Shown piece by piece: positions 1-7,211 of a stretch of DNA of 9,637 nt. Made by a program: the position numbers and the translations under genes. Location of the stretch: NCBI GenBank assembly GCA_026387215.1, contig JAPLMC010000063.1, positions 1 to 9,637 on the forward strand, written 5' to 3'. The notes under the pieces were generated by a model. That model worked only from the letters and a program-made list of their open reading frames with translations, was not told the DNA's origin and did no database searches. The stretch is from Candidatus Omnitrophota bacterium (lineage in GTDB: Bacteria; Omnitrophota; Gorgyraeia; Gorgyraeales; Gorgyraeaceae). Positions within the stretch are counted from its first letter, which is position 1. Each line of letters opens with the position of its first letter.

Positions 1-480
1 CATACAAATGATGCTGCAGGCGCTATAACAAGGTTATTAGACATAGGCGTGCAACCATATCTGTTAGCTTCTTCAGTTGAGGCGTTTATTGCTCAAAGAT
101 TAGTGCGTTTAATATGCCCTTCTTGTAAGGAAAAAGATAATGCCTTATCTAATGATGCAATGCTTCGCATAGTAGAGTCTATTTTAGGCAAAAAATTTGT
201 GCAAGAAAACTTAGAAGGTCGCGAAATTGCTTTCTATAAAGGAAAAGGCTGTAACGAATGCAACCTTACCGGATTTAAAGGGAGAACCGCTATTTATGAA
301 ATTTTAATTGTCAATAAAGCTATAAAAGAATTGATTTTACAAAGAGTTTCGACTAATGTGATAAAAGAAGAGGCTATAAAAAATGGCATGAAAACGCTTG
401 GTATGTCTGGCTGGAATAAGGTTGCTAGAGGCTTAACTACTATAGATGAGATAATAAAAATAGTACAGGTGATAGAATAG
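1..480 (+). CDS. gspE: Type II secretion ATPase GspE, C-terminal fragment
   Basis: GspE is the cytoplasmic hexameric ATPase that powers pseudopilus assembly. The frame is open from base 1, so the gene starts upstream; the ATG at 49 is an internal methionine. The fragment begins with HTNDAAGAITRLLD, the invariant His-box region of GspE/PilB ATPases, and continues with the family motif SSVEAFIAQRLVRLICPSC. Two CxxC pairs (CPSC at 115..126 and CNEC at 250..261) form the zinc-binding tetracysteine subdomain that separates GspE/PilB from the retraction ATPase PilT. Next come GFKGRTAIYEIL and a C-terminal helical tail, and the gene ends naturally at TAG 478..480. The Walker A and B motifs would lie upstream and cannot be checked. 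PilB is the alternative, but the gspF, gspG, gspI, gspJ and gspK genes downstream favour GspE. Confidence 0.95.
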   Translation, partial: HTNDAAGAITRLLDIGVQPYLLASSVEAFIAQRLVRLICPSCKEKDNALSNDAMLRIVESILGKKFVQENLEGREIAFYKGKGCNECNLTGFKGRTAIYEILIVNKAIKELILQRVSTNVIKEEAIKNGMKTLGMSGWNKVARGLTTIDEIIKIVQVIE

Positions 481-487
481 GCTAGCT

Positions 488-724
488 ATGTTTGAAGTAA
501 ATGTGTTGGATATAACAAGCGTTTCTGTAATATTTAAAAAAAACGCCTCAAGTGTTATATTGCCAGGAGAAGAAGGTCAAATGACGGTTTTGGATTTTCA
601 CCAGTCATTTATCATTACTTTAGAAAAAGGAATTGTTAAGATAGATAATTTGAATATACATGTTAAAAAGGGTATTGCAGCAATGAAAGACAATAAGCTT
701 TCAATGTTAGTAGAAAAGATTTAA
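488..724 (+). CDS. Small protein resembling the ATP synthase epsilon N-terminal domain, inside the T2SS operon
   Basis: This 78-residue protein has no signal peptide or membrane segment and should be cytoplasmic. Its pattern matches the N-terminal beta-sandwich of F-type ATP synthase epsilon (AtpC/delta-epsilon family): a first strand with VNVLDITS, then V-x-L-P26-G27-E-E-G30, a hydrophobic stretch, H38, then L45-x-x-G48-I-V-K-I, then KKGIAAMKDNKLSMLVE. AtpC shows the same spacing of PG-x-EG, H, L-x-x-G and a closing G-I-x-x-x-x-x-N-x-x-x-V strand. The C-terminal helical hairpin of true epsilon is missing, and no other ATP synthase gene is nearby. It starts 7 bases after gspE and ends 19 bases before gspF, so it is co-transcribed with the secretion motor genes. 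The upstream ribosome site is weak, so translation may depend on coupling to gspE. Its role is unknown; binding the GspE motor is only a guess. Confidence 0.8.
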   Translation: MFEVNVLDITSVSVIFKKNASSVILPGEEGQMTVLDFHQSFIITLEKGIVKIDNLNIHVKKGIAAMKDNKLSMLVEKI

Positions 725-743
725 AAAACTGGATGGTGTAAAT

Positions 744-1961
744 ATGCCAAAATTTACTTACAAAGCGAAAAAAGGCCCTGAGAAAATTATAGAAGGAGTG
801 CTTGAAAAAGATAACAGGGATGCTGCAATTGCCCATCTAATACAGATGGGGTATACGCCTATACAGGTTAACGAAGAGATGGAGGCTAAAGGCAAAACAG
901 CCGCCCCTTCTTTTATATTTTCCAAAAGAATTCGGCCTGCAGAAATTACTGTATTTACTCAACAGCTTGCAAGTTTAGTCAAATCTGGAGTGTCTATTTT
1001 AGATGCTATAGGCATTATTTTCAAGCAGACCGATAATAATCGCATGAAAGATGTATTGTCTTATTTGCATAAAGAATTGGAAGATGGAAAGATGCTTTCC
1101 AGCGCGCTAAGTAATTATCCAGGTTTATTTTCTCCGTTTTATGTTAACATGGTTCGCGCAGGAGAAATTGGTGGGATATTAAAAGATAGCTTAACCAGGC
1201 TAGTTGGTTTTAGAGAAGAAGAGGAGGAAATGAAGGCAACAGTAGTTTCAGCTCTGGCTTATCCCATATTTATAGTATTGGTAGGGATCCTTACTATATT
1301 TATTTTGATTACTTTTGCTGTGCCGAGATTGACAGTTTTATTTGAAGAGTCTGGGCAGGCCCTGCCTTTTATCACCAGAGTGTTGGTTTCAACAAGCATG
1401 CAGATTAAAAATTATGGATTTTTGGTATTAATAGTGATAGCCGTAATATTTTTCAGACTTAAACGAATGAAGATTAATGAAAAAGAAAAATTAGCTCTCG
1501 ATAGATTTAAACTAAAATTGCCTTTATTCGGAGGTCTTATTAAAAAAACTGGGTTAGCGAGATTTTCCAGGTCTTTTGGAGTGCTTCTTGGCAGCGGCAT
1601 ACCCATTCTTCAGGCTATACATATTTCTATGTTGACATTGGATAATGAAATATTCAAGGCGGAGCTAAAAAAGATAGAGAAGTCCTTGACTGATGGAGCG
1701 TCTTTAGCGCATGGCGTTGAAAATTCCGATTATTTTCCTTCTTTTATGTCTAATATGATCGCGGTCGGGGAAAAAAGCGGTAATTTGGAAAGCGCATTAA
1801 TGGAGATTGCGCATTTCTATGAAAGGGAAGTGCGCAAGATTACAAAAGTAATTACTTCTTTGCTGGAACCCGCTATAATTTTAGTGATGGGTTTGATTGT
1901 AGGATTTATTGTGTTTGCAATGCTTTTACCTATATTTGAAATAAACCTCGCAGTAAGATAG
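744..1961 (+). CDS. gspF: Type II secretion inner-membrane platform protein GspF
   Basis: GspF is the polytopic inner-membrane core of the secretion platform, contacting GspE and GspL and passing motor action to the growing pseudopilus. At 405 residues it has the usual family length. The soluble N-terminus (MPKFTYKAKKG, then a VLEKDNRDAAIAHL-type segment) is followed by two T2SSF repeats. The first holds FTQQLASLVKSGVSILDAI and VRAGEIGGILKDSL; the second holds ARFSRSFGVLLGSGIPILQAI and VGEKSGNLESAL. Membrane segments lie near residues 172-194, 224-240 and 377-399. PilC of type IV pili is a close paralogue; the neighbouring pseudopilin genes support GspF. The start is preceded only by a weak GGATGG ribosome site. 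The gene ends 9 bases before the preferred gspG start. Confidence 0.97.
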   Translation: MPKFTYKAKKGPEKIIEGVLEKDNRDAAIAHLIQMGYTPIQVNEEMEAKGKTAAPSFIFSKRIRPAEITVFTQQLASLVKSGVSILDAIGIIFKQTDNNRMKDVLSYLHKELEDGKMLSSALSNYPGLFSPFYVNMVRAGEIGGILKDSLTRLVGFREEEEEMKATVVSALAYPIFIVLVGILTIFILITFAVPRLTVLFEESGQALPFITRVLVSTSMQIKNYGFLVLIVIAVIFFRLKRMKINEKEKLALDRFKLKLPLFGGLIKKTGLARFSRSFGVLLGSGIPILQAIHISMLTLDNEIFKAELKKIEKSLTDGASLAHGVENSDYFPSFMSNMIAVGEKSGNLESALMEIAHFYEREVRKITKVITSLLEPAIILVMGLIVGFIVFAMLLPIFEINLAVR

Positions 1962-1968
1962 GAGATGG
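1961..1968 (+). promoter_or_regulatory. Ribosome binding site that selects the second gspG ATG
   Basis: GGAG at 1961..1964 directly abuts an ATG at 1965 but lies 6 bases before a second in-frame ATG at 1971. That spacing suits initiation at 1971, which gives a short leader MKKEYG ahead of the cleavage site. The ATG at 1965 is therefore probably not used, although it would add only two residues (Met-Asp). Confidence 0.65.
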
Positions 1969-1970
1969 AT

Positions 1971-2387
1971 ATGAAAAAAGAATACGGTTTTACTTTAATC
2001 GAATTAATGCTAGTGGTAATCATTATTAGCGCTTTAGCTGCTATGATATTGCCGCGTTTAGCCGGGCGCACGGAACAAGCAAGGATTTCCATAGCTAAAG
2101 CAGATATAAATGCTAATATGCCTACGGCGTTAGATCTCTATGAACTGGATAATGGCAGTTATCCTACTACGGAACAAGGCCTTAATGCGCTTTTAACAAA
2201 GCCTGCGTCTTCAGCATCACTGAATTGGAATGGGCCTTATCTTAAAAAAGAGCCGAAAGATCCGTGGGGTAAGTTGTACCAATATCGTTTTCCGGGCACG
2301 CATAATGATAAAAAAGACTATGAACTGTTTTCGTTTGGACCTGACGGAGTAGAAAGCAACGATGACGTTACTAACTGGCAAGAGTAA
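1971..2387 (+). CDS. gspG: Major pseudopilin GspG
   Basis: GspG forms the shaft of the periplasmic pseudopilus. From the start at 1971 the leader is MKKEYG, cut by prepilin peptidase before FTLIELMLVVIII. This is a textbook class III signal with glycine at -1, phenylalanine at +1 and glutamate at +5, followed by the hydrophobic alpha-1 helix. Family landmarks follow in order: ADINANMPTALDLYELDNGSYPTTEQGLNALL, NWNGPYLKKEPKDPWGK, then YELFSFGPDGVESNDDVTNW, the C-terminal loop that binds calcium in characterised GspG proteins. The protein is 138 residues, normal for the family. Its 3' end overlaps gspI by 26 bases in another frame. An ATG at 1965 would extend it by two residues. Confidence 0.97.
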   Translation: MKKEYGFTLIELMLVVIIISALAAMILPRLAGRTEQARISIAKADINANMPTALDLYELDNGSYPTTEQGLNALLTKPASSASLNWNGPYLKKEPKDPWGKLYQYRFPGTHNDKKDYELFSFGPDGVESNDDVTNWQE

Positions 2388-2826
2388 TAAGAATTCTGGG
2401 CAAAATAAAGTCCAGGCCTTTACGTTAGTAGAGATAATGGTTAGCATATCAATCTTATCGTTAGGCTTGGTTTTGATCCTTCAATGGTTTGCTTATTCGT
2501 TGAATGTTCTTAGGATTTCTCAAGATTATTTAACTGCAGCGCTAGTATTTGAGGATAAAATGGCAGACGCGGAAATTAAATTCAAAGAAGACAAGGATAA
2601 ATTTAAGGAAGATAGCAATGAAATGTTTGAGTCTTCCGGAATGCAGTTCGAATTCAATGCGCAGCTGGGAGCTGTTGATTACAGAAAAGAATCGGATTCA
2701 GGCGAAGAAGTGGAATTCGAAGATTTATATAATCTTAAAACTAATTTATCGTGGCGGGAAGGGAAAAGAAAAGGCAGAATTCCGCTAGATACGTATTTAG
2801 TAAAATATGAAAATAAAGCGCAATAA
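2362..2826 (+). CDS. gspI: Minor pseudopilin GspI
   Basis: GspI is a minor pseudopilin that, with GspJ and GspK, is thought to cap the pseudopilus tip. The 154-residue product has a 19-residue leader followed by FTLVEIMVSISILSLGLVL, with glutamate at +5. The residue before the cut is alanine (A19) rather than the near-invariant glycine. After the helix, a segment like AALVFEDKMADAE matches the GspI pattern of AA-x-x-A-E-N-K-x-A-x-x-E. The C-terminal NLKTNLSWREGKRKGRIPLDTYLV resembles the closing GspI strands with their V-x-W and L-x-T-Y elements. Between these is a charged, lysine/glutamate-rich linker. The gene starts inside the 3' end of gspG (26-base overlap) and overlaps gspJ by 20 bases. 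No other ATG precedes the hydrophobic helix in frame. GspH is a less likely reading. Confidence 0.87.
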   Translation: MTLLTGKSNKNSGQNKVQAFTLVEIMVSISILSLGLVLILQWFAYSLNVLRISQDYLTAALVFEDKMADAEIKFKEDKDKFKEDSNEMFESSGMQFEFNAQLGAVDYRKESDSGEEVEFEDLYNLKTNLSWREGKRKGRIPLDTYLVKYENKAQ

Positions 2827-3466
2827 AGGTTTTACGCTGGTGGAGCTTTTTATAAGTACGACAATAATTTTTTTGGTAAGCGTAACCGTATATTCAACTT
2901 TTTTCAACGCAATAAATGTTTGGCGCAGGGCTAACGTAAGCAGGAAGTTGGAAAAAGATATTGCTATTACTTTGACAAAATTATCCAGAGATATGAGGAA
3001 TGTTTTTGATTTTTCCGGTATTCCGTTTGAAGGCACTGAAGATGCTGTTTTTTTTCCAGGCCTTGTTAAGGCAGCTTCATCTGAGCAAAGCTCTCAAGCT
3101 GAAGTAGGCAGGATCGCATATTTTTTTGATAAAGATGAAATGACGCTTTTTAAAGAGGAAAAAAGATATCCGGATGTTTATAAAGAAGATAAAATAGATG
3201 ACGATTATGTTGTTCCGGTAATTTCAGATGTAGAACAATTAACTTTTAGTTATTGTTATCTTGATGCTCTTAGCAGTGAATATAAATGGAAGGACTCATG
3301 GAAGAAGGAGGATCAGGATAGCATCCCTCAGGCAGTTAGGCTGGAGTTGGTTTTAAAAAAGAATGAAATAAATGCAGGACAGTTTACAAAAACTATATTT
3401 ATACCTATAGGAACTGGTGAGCAGAAAAAAGAATTTGGTAATTCAGTGAAGACGGCTCAAGAATGA
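2807..3466 (+). CDS. gspJ: Minor pseudopilin GspJ
   Basis: GspJ is a minor pseudopilin of the tip complex that sits with GspI and GspK. The short leader MKIKRNKG is followed by FTLVELFISTTIIFLVSVTVY, with glycine at -1 and glutamate at +5. Downstream helix residues match GspJ: LEKDIAITLTKLSRDMRN, then FSGIPFEGTEDAVFFPGLV, a strand with RIAYFFDK, and the terminal motif IPQAVRLELVLK typical of the family. At 219 residues it has normal length. The start codon lies inside gspI (20-base overlap) and the stop TGA overlaps the gspK ATG by 4 bases, so translation is likely coupled on both sides. Confidence 0.93.
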   Translation: MKIKRNKGFTLVELFISTTIIFLVSVTVYSTFFNAINVWRRANVSRKLEKDIAITLTKLSRDMRNVFDFSGIPFEGTEDAVFFPGLVKAASSEQSSQAEVGRIAYFFDKDEMTLFKEEKRYPDVYKEDKIDDDYVVPVISDVEQLTFSYCYLDALSSEYKWKDSWKKEDQDSIPQAVRLELVLKKNEINAGQFTKTIFIPIGTGEQKKEFGNSVKTAQE

Positions 3467-4470
3467 AAACTAAAAATGGAAGCATACTAATACTTACTGT
3501 ATGGGTATTAAGCTTCTTAACCATATTTGCTATAGGTATAGGTTCTGTAGTTTCTTCGCAGCTGAATTTAGCTTCTTATTTTAAAGACAGGCTGACAATG
3601 TATTATTTGGCCAAGGCTGGAATAGAAAGGGCTATTGTAGAATTGATTATGGATAAAAGCAAGACATACGACACATTAAATGAAGACTTAACTAATAATG
3701 AAAGTTTTTTTAAAGAGATACCATTAGATATGGGTTATTTTAGCGTAAGCTATCATTTAAAAGATAAAGCTGGCGTAGACGAGGTTTTCTATGGCGCAGA
3801 GGATGAGACTAGCAAAATAAATATAAATTATGCGCCAGTTGGAGCGCTGACATCTTTATTAAAAACTATTGGAGAGATCGATGAAGGAGGGGCAACTGAT
3901 ATAGCTAATGCTATTATAGACTGGAGAGATGAGGACATTGCAGTTTCTCCTCGCGGAGCTGAAGATGATTATTATAAGTCTTTAAGCCTGCCATATAAAT
4001 GTAAAAATGGAAAATTTCAGATATTGGAAGAATTGCTTTTAGTGAAGGGGATGACCCCGGAGTTATTCTCAAAGATTAAAGATTTGATTACTGTATATGG
4101 AGAAGGGAAAACGAACATTAATACAGCTAGTTTTTCGATATTTCTTGCCTTAGGGTTGAGTAATGATTTTGCTGAACGAATGATTAAGTTCAGGCAAGCG
4201 AGTGATGAAAAGGATGGGACAATAGATGATAATATTTTTAAATCCGTAGAAGATATGAGGAATATAGGCCCCCTGTTTACAGAGGAATCTTTGGCTTTAA
4301 ATAGGCTTATTTCTTATGATATTTGCACTGTAAAATCAGATGTTTTCAGGATTACTTCCTCCGGTGTTTTGAAGAAAGACGAAGGAAGAGAGCTAAGTAG
4401 GACAATTACTTGTGTCCTTAGGCGGAAAGATGAAGACAGACCTAAAATATTATATTGGCACGAGGAGTAA
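3463..4470 (+). CDS. gspK: Minor pseudopilin GspK
   Basis: GspK is the largest minor pseudopilin and is believed to sit at the very tip of the pseudopilus. The leader MKTKNG precedes SILILTVWVLSFL. The +5 residue is leucine, not glutamate, which is the recognised peculiarity of GspK and marks it as the first subunit in the tip. The helix continues to YYLAKAGIERAIVELI, as in the family. The globular part holds SKININYAP near residue 118, IANAIIDWRDED near 150-160 and LEELLLVKGMTPELFSKI, a helix-hairpin-helix-like element, followed by GKTNINTAS, a second copy of the Asn-Ile-Asn pattern. Its length of 335 residues is normal. The ATG overlaps the gspJ stop (ATGA), and the GTG of the next gene follows 3 bases after its TAA. 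Confidence 0.95.
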   Translation: MKTKNGSILILTVWVLSFLTIFAIGIGSVVSSQLNLASYFKDRLTMYYLAKAGIERAIVELIMDKSKTYDTLNEDLTNNESFFKEIPLDMGYFSVSYHLKDKAGVDEVFYGAEDETSKININYAPVGALTSLLKTIGEIDEGGATDIANAIIDWRDEDIAVSPRGAEDDYYKSLSLPYKCKNGKFQILEELLLVKGMTPELFSKIKDLITVYGEGKTNINTASFSIFLALGLSNDFAERMIKFRQASDEKDGTIDDNIFKSVEDMRNIGPLFTEESLALNRLISYDICTVKSDVFRITSSGVLKKDEGRELSRTITCVLRRKDEDRPKILYWHEE

Positions 4471-4473
4471 AAC

Positions 4474-5955
4474 GTGAAATTGCCTTTTTTTGGAAGCAAT
4501 AAAATTGTAACTGTTTTGGAAATAGATGAGAATTGGCTGAAAATAGTACAGGCGGAGATTTTGCCTAAAGAAAAAAGAATTTCTCGGATGCTGGTAAAAA
4601 AGATTAGCACTATTTCCGAAGATATTATTATCAACATCATAAGAGATGTATCCAAAGAACTTAAAATAGATTCGAATCACCTTATTATTTCTTTGCCAGC
4701 GCATTTTGCCACTATCAGGAACCCTGAGTTTCCTTCCACGAATGCCGAAGAGATAAAAAATATGGTCGAGTTGCAGATAGGAAAACATACGCCTTATTCA
4801 ACAAGCGAAATAGTCAGTGATTATCAAATAGTATATACCAGCCCTGATGGATACAGCAGGGTGATGCTGGTAATAGTTCATCGGGATATTATAAACAGGT
4901 ATTTTAGAATACTGGAAAAAGCTGGGCTTAAAACTGATAGGATAACTTTAAATTCTGAAGGAGCGTTAAATTGGTGTCATATTGCTTATAAAAACAAAAT
5001 TGAAAATGCCCCGTTTCTTTTTATAGACGTGGATTACACTACGAGCAACCTTGTATTTATATTACAAAATAAAGTTATATTTAATAGAGTTATATCTTTT
5101 GGATTTTCTCAATCTATTGAAGATATAGATAAATGGCATAAAGATTTTATCGAAGAGGTGAACCGTTCTTTTTATGCTTACCAGAATGAAATGATTAATA
5201 AAGAAATAACTAAGATTGTAATCAGCGGTTCGGAGAGGCTGACCGCAAAACTGAATGATAATCTTTTAAGAGATAGTTTTAAGCTGCCGGTAGAAATAGC
5301 AGGTCAGTTCAAAAATATCTATGCAACCAAAGAGACCCTGGATTTATATGGCGGTGACTTAAAGGATATGTCTTTATCCAGTCTTATAGGGTTTGCTTTT
5401 ATATATAATAAAGACAGTATCAGCCTTCTACCTCAGGAAGTTAGAATGGAAAGGAGTATGAAAAAAAGAGCCAAAACTTTGTATTTCTTGGGAATACTTT
5501 TGGCATTTATTTTAATAGTTATCTCCGGTATTTTTTTAGAAAAGATATATAATAAAGAAAGCTATCTGAATAAGCTGAAAAAGAGAGCGTCTTCAATTAA
5601 AGACAGGGCTGATGAACTTGACAAGATGATGAAAAAGATACAAGTAACCAAAGCTCGTTCAGATGCAAGAGGCTCTGTTCTCAATATGTTTTATGAAATA
5701 TATAGAGTTATTTCTCCAGATATATACCTGGCATCCATTAGCTTTGACGGGAAACACAGCGTAACCCTACGCGGTTCTTCAAAAGTAATGGCGGAAGTTT
5801 TTAAATTTGTTAATGAATTGGAAAAATCAGATCATTTTGACAATGTTAAGACAAAATATGTATCTAAAAATTTAGTAGAAGGCCAAGAGACAGTTGAATT
5901 CGAAATCATATGTCCGTTAAGCGCTGCTTTACAAAGGACTTTGAGGGAATACTAA
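4474..5955 (+). CDS. gspL: GspL-type platform protein resembling a PilM-PilN fusion
   Basis: This bitopic inner-membrane protein links the cytoplasmic motor to the periplasmic platform. Residues 1 to about 325 form an actin-like PilM/GspL domain: VTVLEIDENWLKIVQAE, then LIISLPAHFATIRNPEFP, the membrane-targeting-like AEEIKNMVELQIGKHTPY, and FIDVDYTTSNLVF around D185. The nucleotide-site motifs are degenerate: DVDYTTS (185-191) replaces the usual D-I-G-x-x-x-T, and ISGSERL (250-256) replaces a double-glycine motif, so ATP binding is doubtful. A membrane helix at 335-355 is followed by a charged coiled coil at about 357-395 and a PilN-like periplasmic ferredoxin fold (ISPDIYLASISFDGKHSVTLRG, then FVNELEKSDHF). 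The domain order is that of GspL. The start is GTG at 4474 with GAGGAG upstream. The gspM ATG follows one base after its stop. Confidence 0.9.
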   Translation: MKLPFFGSNKIVTVLEIDENWLKIVQAEILPKEKRISRMLVKKISTISEDIIINIIRDVSKELKIDSNHLIISLPAHFATIRNPEFPSTNAEEIKNMVELQIGKHTPYSTSEIVSDYQIVYTSPDGYSRVMLVIVHRDIINRYFRILEKAGLKTDRITLNSEGALNWCHIAYKNKIENAPFLFIDVDYTTSNLVFILQNKVIFNRVISFGFSQSIEDIDKWHKDFIEEVNRSFYAYQNEMINKEITKIVISGSERLTAKLNDNLLRDSFKLPVEIAGQFKNIYATKETLDLYGGDLKDMSLSSLIGFAFIYNKDSISLLPQEVRMERSMKKRAKTLYFLGILLAFILIVISGIFLEKIYNKESYLNKLKKRASSIKDRADELDKMMKKIQVTKARSDARGSVLNMFYEIYRVISPDIYLASISFDGKHSVTLRGSSKVMAEVFKFVNELEKSDHFDNVKTKYVSKNLVEGQETVEFEIICPLSAALQRTLREY

Positions 5956-5956
5956 C

Positions 5957-6490
5957 ATGTTATTTTCCAGAATATCTCAACGTGAAAAGTATATATTGTA
6001 TATATCAATTGTAGTTATTGGTTTTGTTTTTATTGACAAGGTTATACTTTCTCCGGTTATGAAAGTGTTGGATAATTTAGATAAACAGACTTTGATTCAA
6101 GAAGGAGAATTGGAGAAATCAGTCCGCATATTGAATAATGAAGATTCAATAACTGCCGAATACAATAAAAATGCGCAAAGTTTAAAAAAATCTTCTTCTA
6201 ACGAAGAGGAGATTGCAGCTCTATCAAGTGAAATAGAAGAACTAGCCAGAAAAACCTCTGTTTTGATTAAAAATATAAAACCGCTTTCAACAGAGGAGTC
6301 GAGTTTATATACTAAATATAAAATAGATATAGAGATAGAAACAGAAATGTCTTATTTGATGGATTTTATTTACCAGCTGGAAAAATCCCCACAACTGGTA
6401 AAGGTAGATAAGATTAGCCTATCCCCTCAGAAAAAAAATTCACCAGTTTTAAAAGCCTTTCTTGTAATTTCAAAAAGTTTAATCCCTTGA
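5957..6490 (+). CDS. gspM: GspM/PilO-type platform protein
   Basis: This 177-residue bitopic inner-membrane protein would pair with the preceding GspL through ferredoxin-like periplasmic domains. A short cytoplasmic N-terminus with ISQREKYILY is followed by a membrane helix at about residues 12-32. A long charged helix or coiled coil covers roughly 35-100. The C-terminal domain contains YKIDIEIETEMSYLMDFIYQLEKSPQLVKVDKISLSP, which closely follows the PilO/GspM pattern of a strand, a helix ending in L-E-x-S-P-x-x-V, and a strand. Position as last gene after gspL, size and topology all agree. It ends at TGA 6488..6490, directly against a terminator hairpin. No gspN follows. Confidence 0.9.
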   Translation: MLFSRISQREKYILYISIVVIGFVFIDKVILSPVMKVLDNLDKQTLIQEGELEKSVRILNNEDSITAEYNKNAQSLKKSSSNEEEIAALSSEIEELARKTSVLIKNIKPLSTEESSLYTKYKIDIEIETEMSYLMDFIYQLEKSPQLVKVDKISLSPQKKNSPVLKAFLVISKSLIP

Positions 6491-6518
6491 AAAAAGCCTA
6501 GCAAGAAACAGGCTTTTT
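6488..6518. terminator. Bidirectional terminator between the secretion operon and the converging ABC gene
   Basis: AAAAAGCCT at 6491..6499 pairs with AGGCTTTTT at 6510..6518 around a 10-base loop. The A and T runs on either side give a U-tract in both directions. The hairpin begins at the gspM stop codon and contains the stop codon of the converging ABC gene (TAG on the - strand, 6500..6498). It can end both transcripts. Confidence 0.85.
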
Positions 6519-7160
6519 CATCTGGTAGATAATGGGAAAGTTTGAAGCAGTTTTTTCGTCGTTGGTGGCAATTACTACGGTGGAGCCATATTTTTGATTT
6601 AATCCCTTAAGTATATCAATTATCTTTTTAGCGTTTGCGTCATCTAGATCAGCAGTCGGTTCATCAGCTAAGATTATGGATGGCGAGTTAATAATAGCTC
6701 TCATTATTGCCACTCTTTGCTGTTCTCCTGAACTAAGTTCTTGTGGCAAATGATCCAACCTTTCTTTGATGCCTATTTCGGAAGCAAATTCATTAATCCA
6801 GGCTATTTTCTTCCCCATGTCTTTATCTAAAAGGATAGGAAGGATAATGTTGTCTTTTGCTTTTAGATTAGAAAGCAAGTTAAACATCTGAAAGATAAAG
6901 CCTATTTTTTCTTTTCTCAATTTAGCTAATTCGTCAGATTTTAGTATGGATAGATCAATTCCGTCTATAAGCACTTTTCCAGAGGTGGGTTTATCTATTC
7001 CGCCTATCAGATTTAAAAGAGTAGTTTTCCCTATACCAGAAGGCCCAAATATGACAAACATATCTTTGTCATGGATTTCAAGAGACAGATTTTTAAGAAT
7101 CTCAACCTTTTTATGCGGCGTTTGGTATATCTTTGATATATTCTCTAATTTTATACCCAT
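6498..7160 (-). CDS. ABC transporter ATPase of the MJ0796/LolD type with an altered H-loop
   Basis: This 220-residue cytoplasmic ATPase should drive a separate membrane permease. All core motifs are present: Walker A GPSGIGKT (39-46), Q-loop Q91 in FIFQMFNLL, signature LSSGEQQR (142-149), Walker B IILADEP (162-168) and D-loop ADLD (170-173). The Q-loop context and the DGIDLSILKSDELAKLRKEKIGFIFQ segment are typical of the MJ0796/LolD/MacB/FtsE group. The switch histidine expected in VIATHD is asparagine here (N200, VVIATND), which would be expected to weaken hydrolysis. No permease gene lies beside it: upstream is the TonB receptor on the same strand and downstream is gspM on the other. The start ATG has no clear ribosome site and lies in a possible structured leader. 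The substrate is unknown; uptake with the receptor or lipoprotein/efflux work are both open. Confidence 0.9.
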   Translation of the reverse strand: MGIKLENISKIYQTPHKKVEILKNLSLEIHDKDMFVIFGPSGIGKTTLLNLIGGIDKPTSGKVLIDGIDLSILKSDELAKLRKEKIGFIFQMFNLLSNLKAKDNIILPILLDKDMGKKIAWINEFASEIGIKERLDHLPQELSSGEQQRVAIMRAIINSPSIILADEPTADLDDANAKKIIDILKGLNQKYGSTVVIATNDEKTASNFPIIYQMKKPVSC

Positions 7161-7172
7161 AATCTTGACACT

Positions 7173-7185
7173 CTGACAATGTCAG
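7173..7185. repeat. 13-bp palindrome just upstream of the ABC gene
   Basis: CTGACA-A-TGTCAG is perfectly symmetrical about base 7179 and ends 12 bases before the ABC start codon, where a ribosome site would normally be. It could be an operator or a short mRNA stem. It matches the core of the palindrome at 9341..9353 (CTGGCA-A-TGCCAG) at 11 of 13 positions. Confidence 0.45.
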
Positions 7186-7211
7186 TTTTGTAAAGTTTAT
7201 TCAGCCACTTA

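Noticed and set aside
488..724. A true AtpC subunit of an ATP synthase operon
   Set aside because: The helical C-terminal domain is missing and there are no atp genes around it; the neighbours are all secretion genes.
1817..2092. Open frames antisense to gspF, gspI/gspJ and gspK/gspL, and + strand frames inside the receptor and ABC genes
   Set aside because: They lie opposite or across strongly supported genes, show no family motifs or ribosome sites, and follow from AT-rich codon use on the coding strand.
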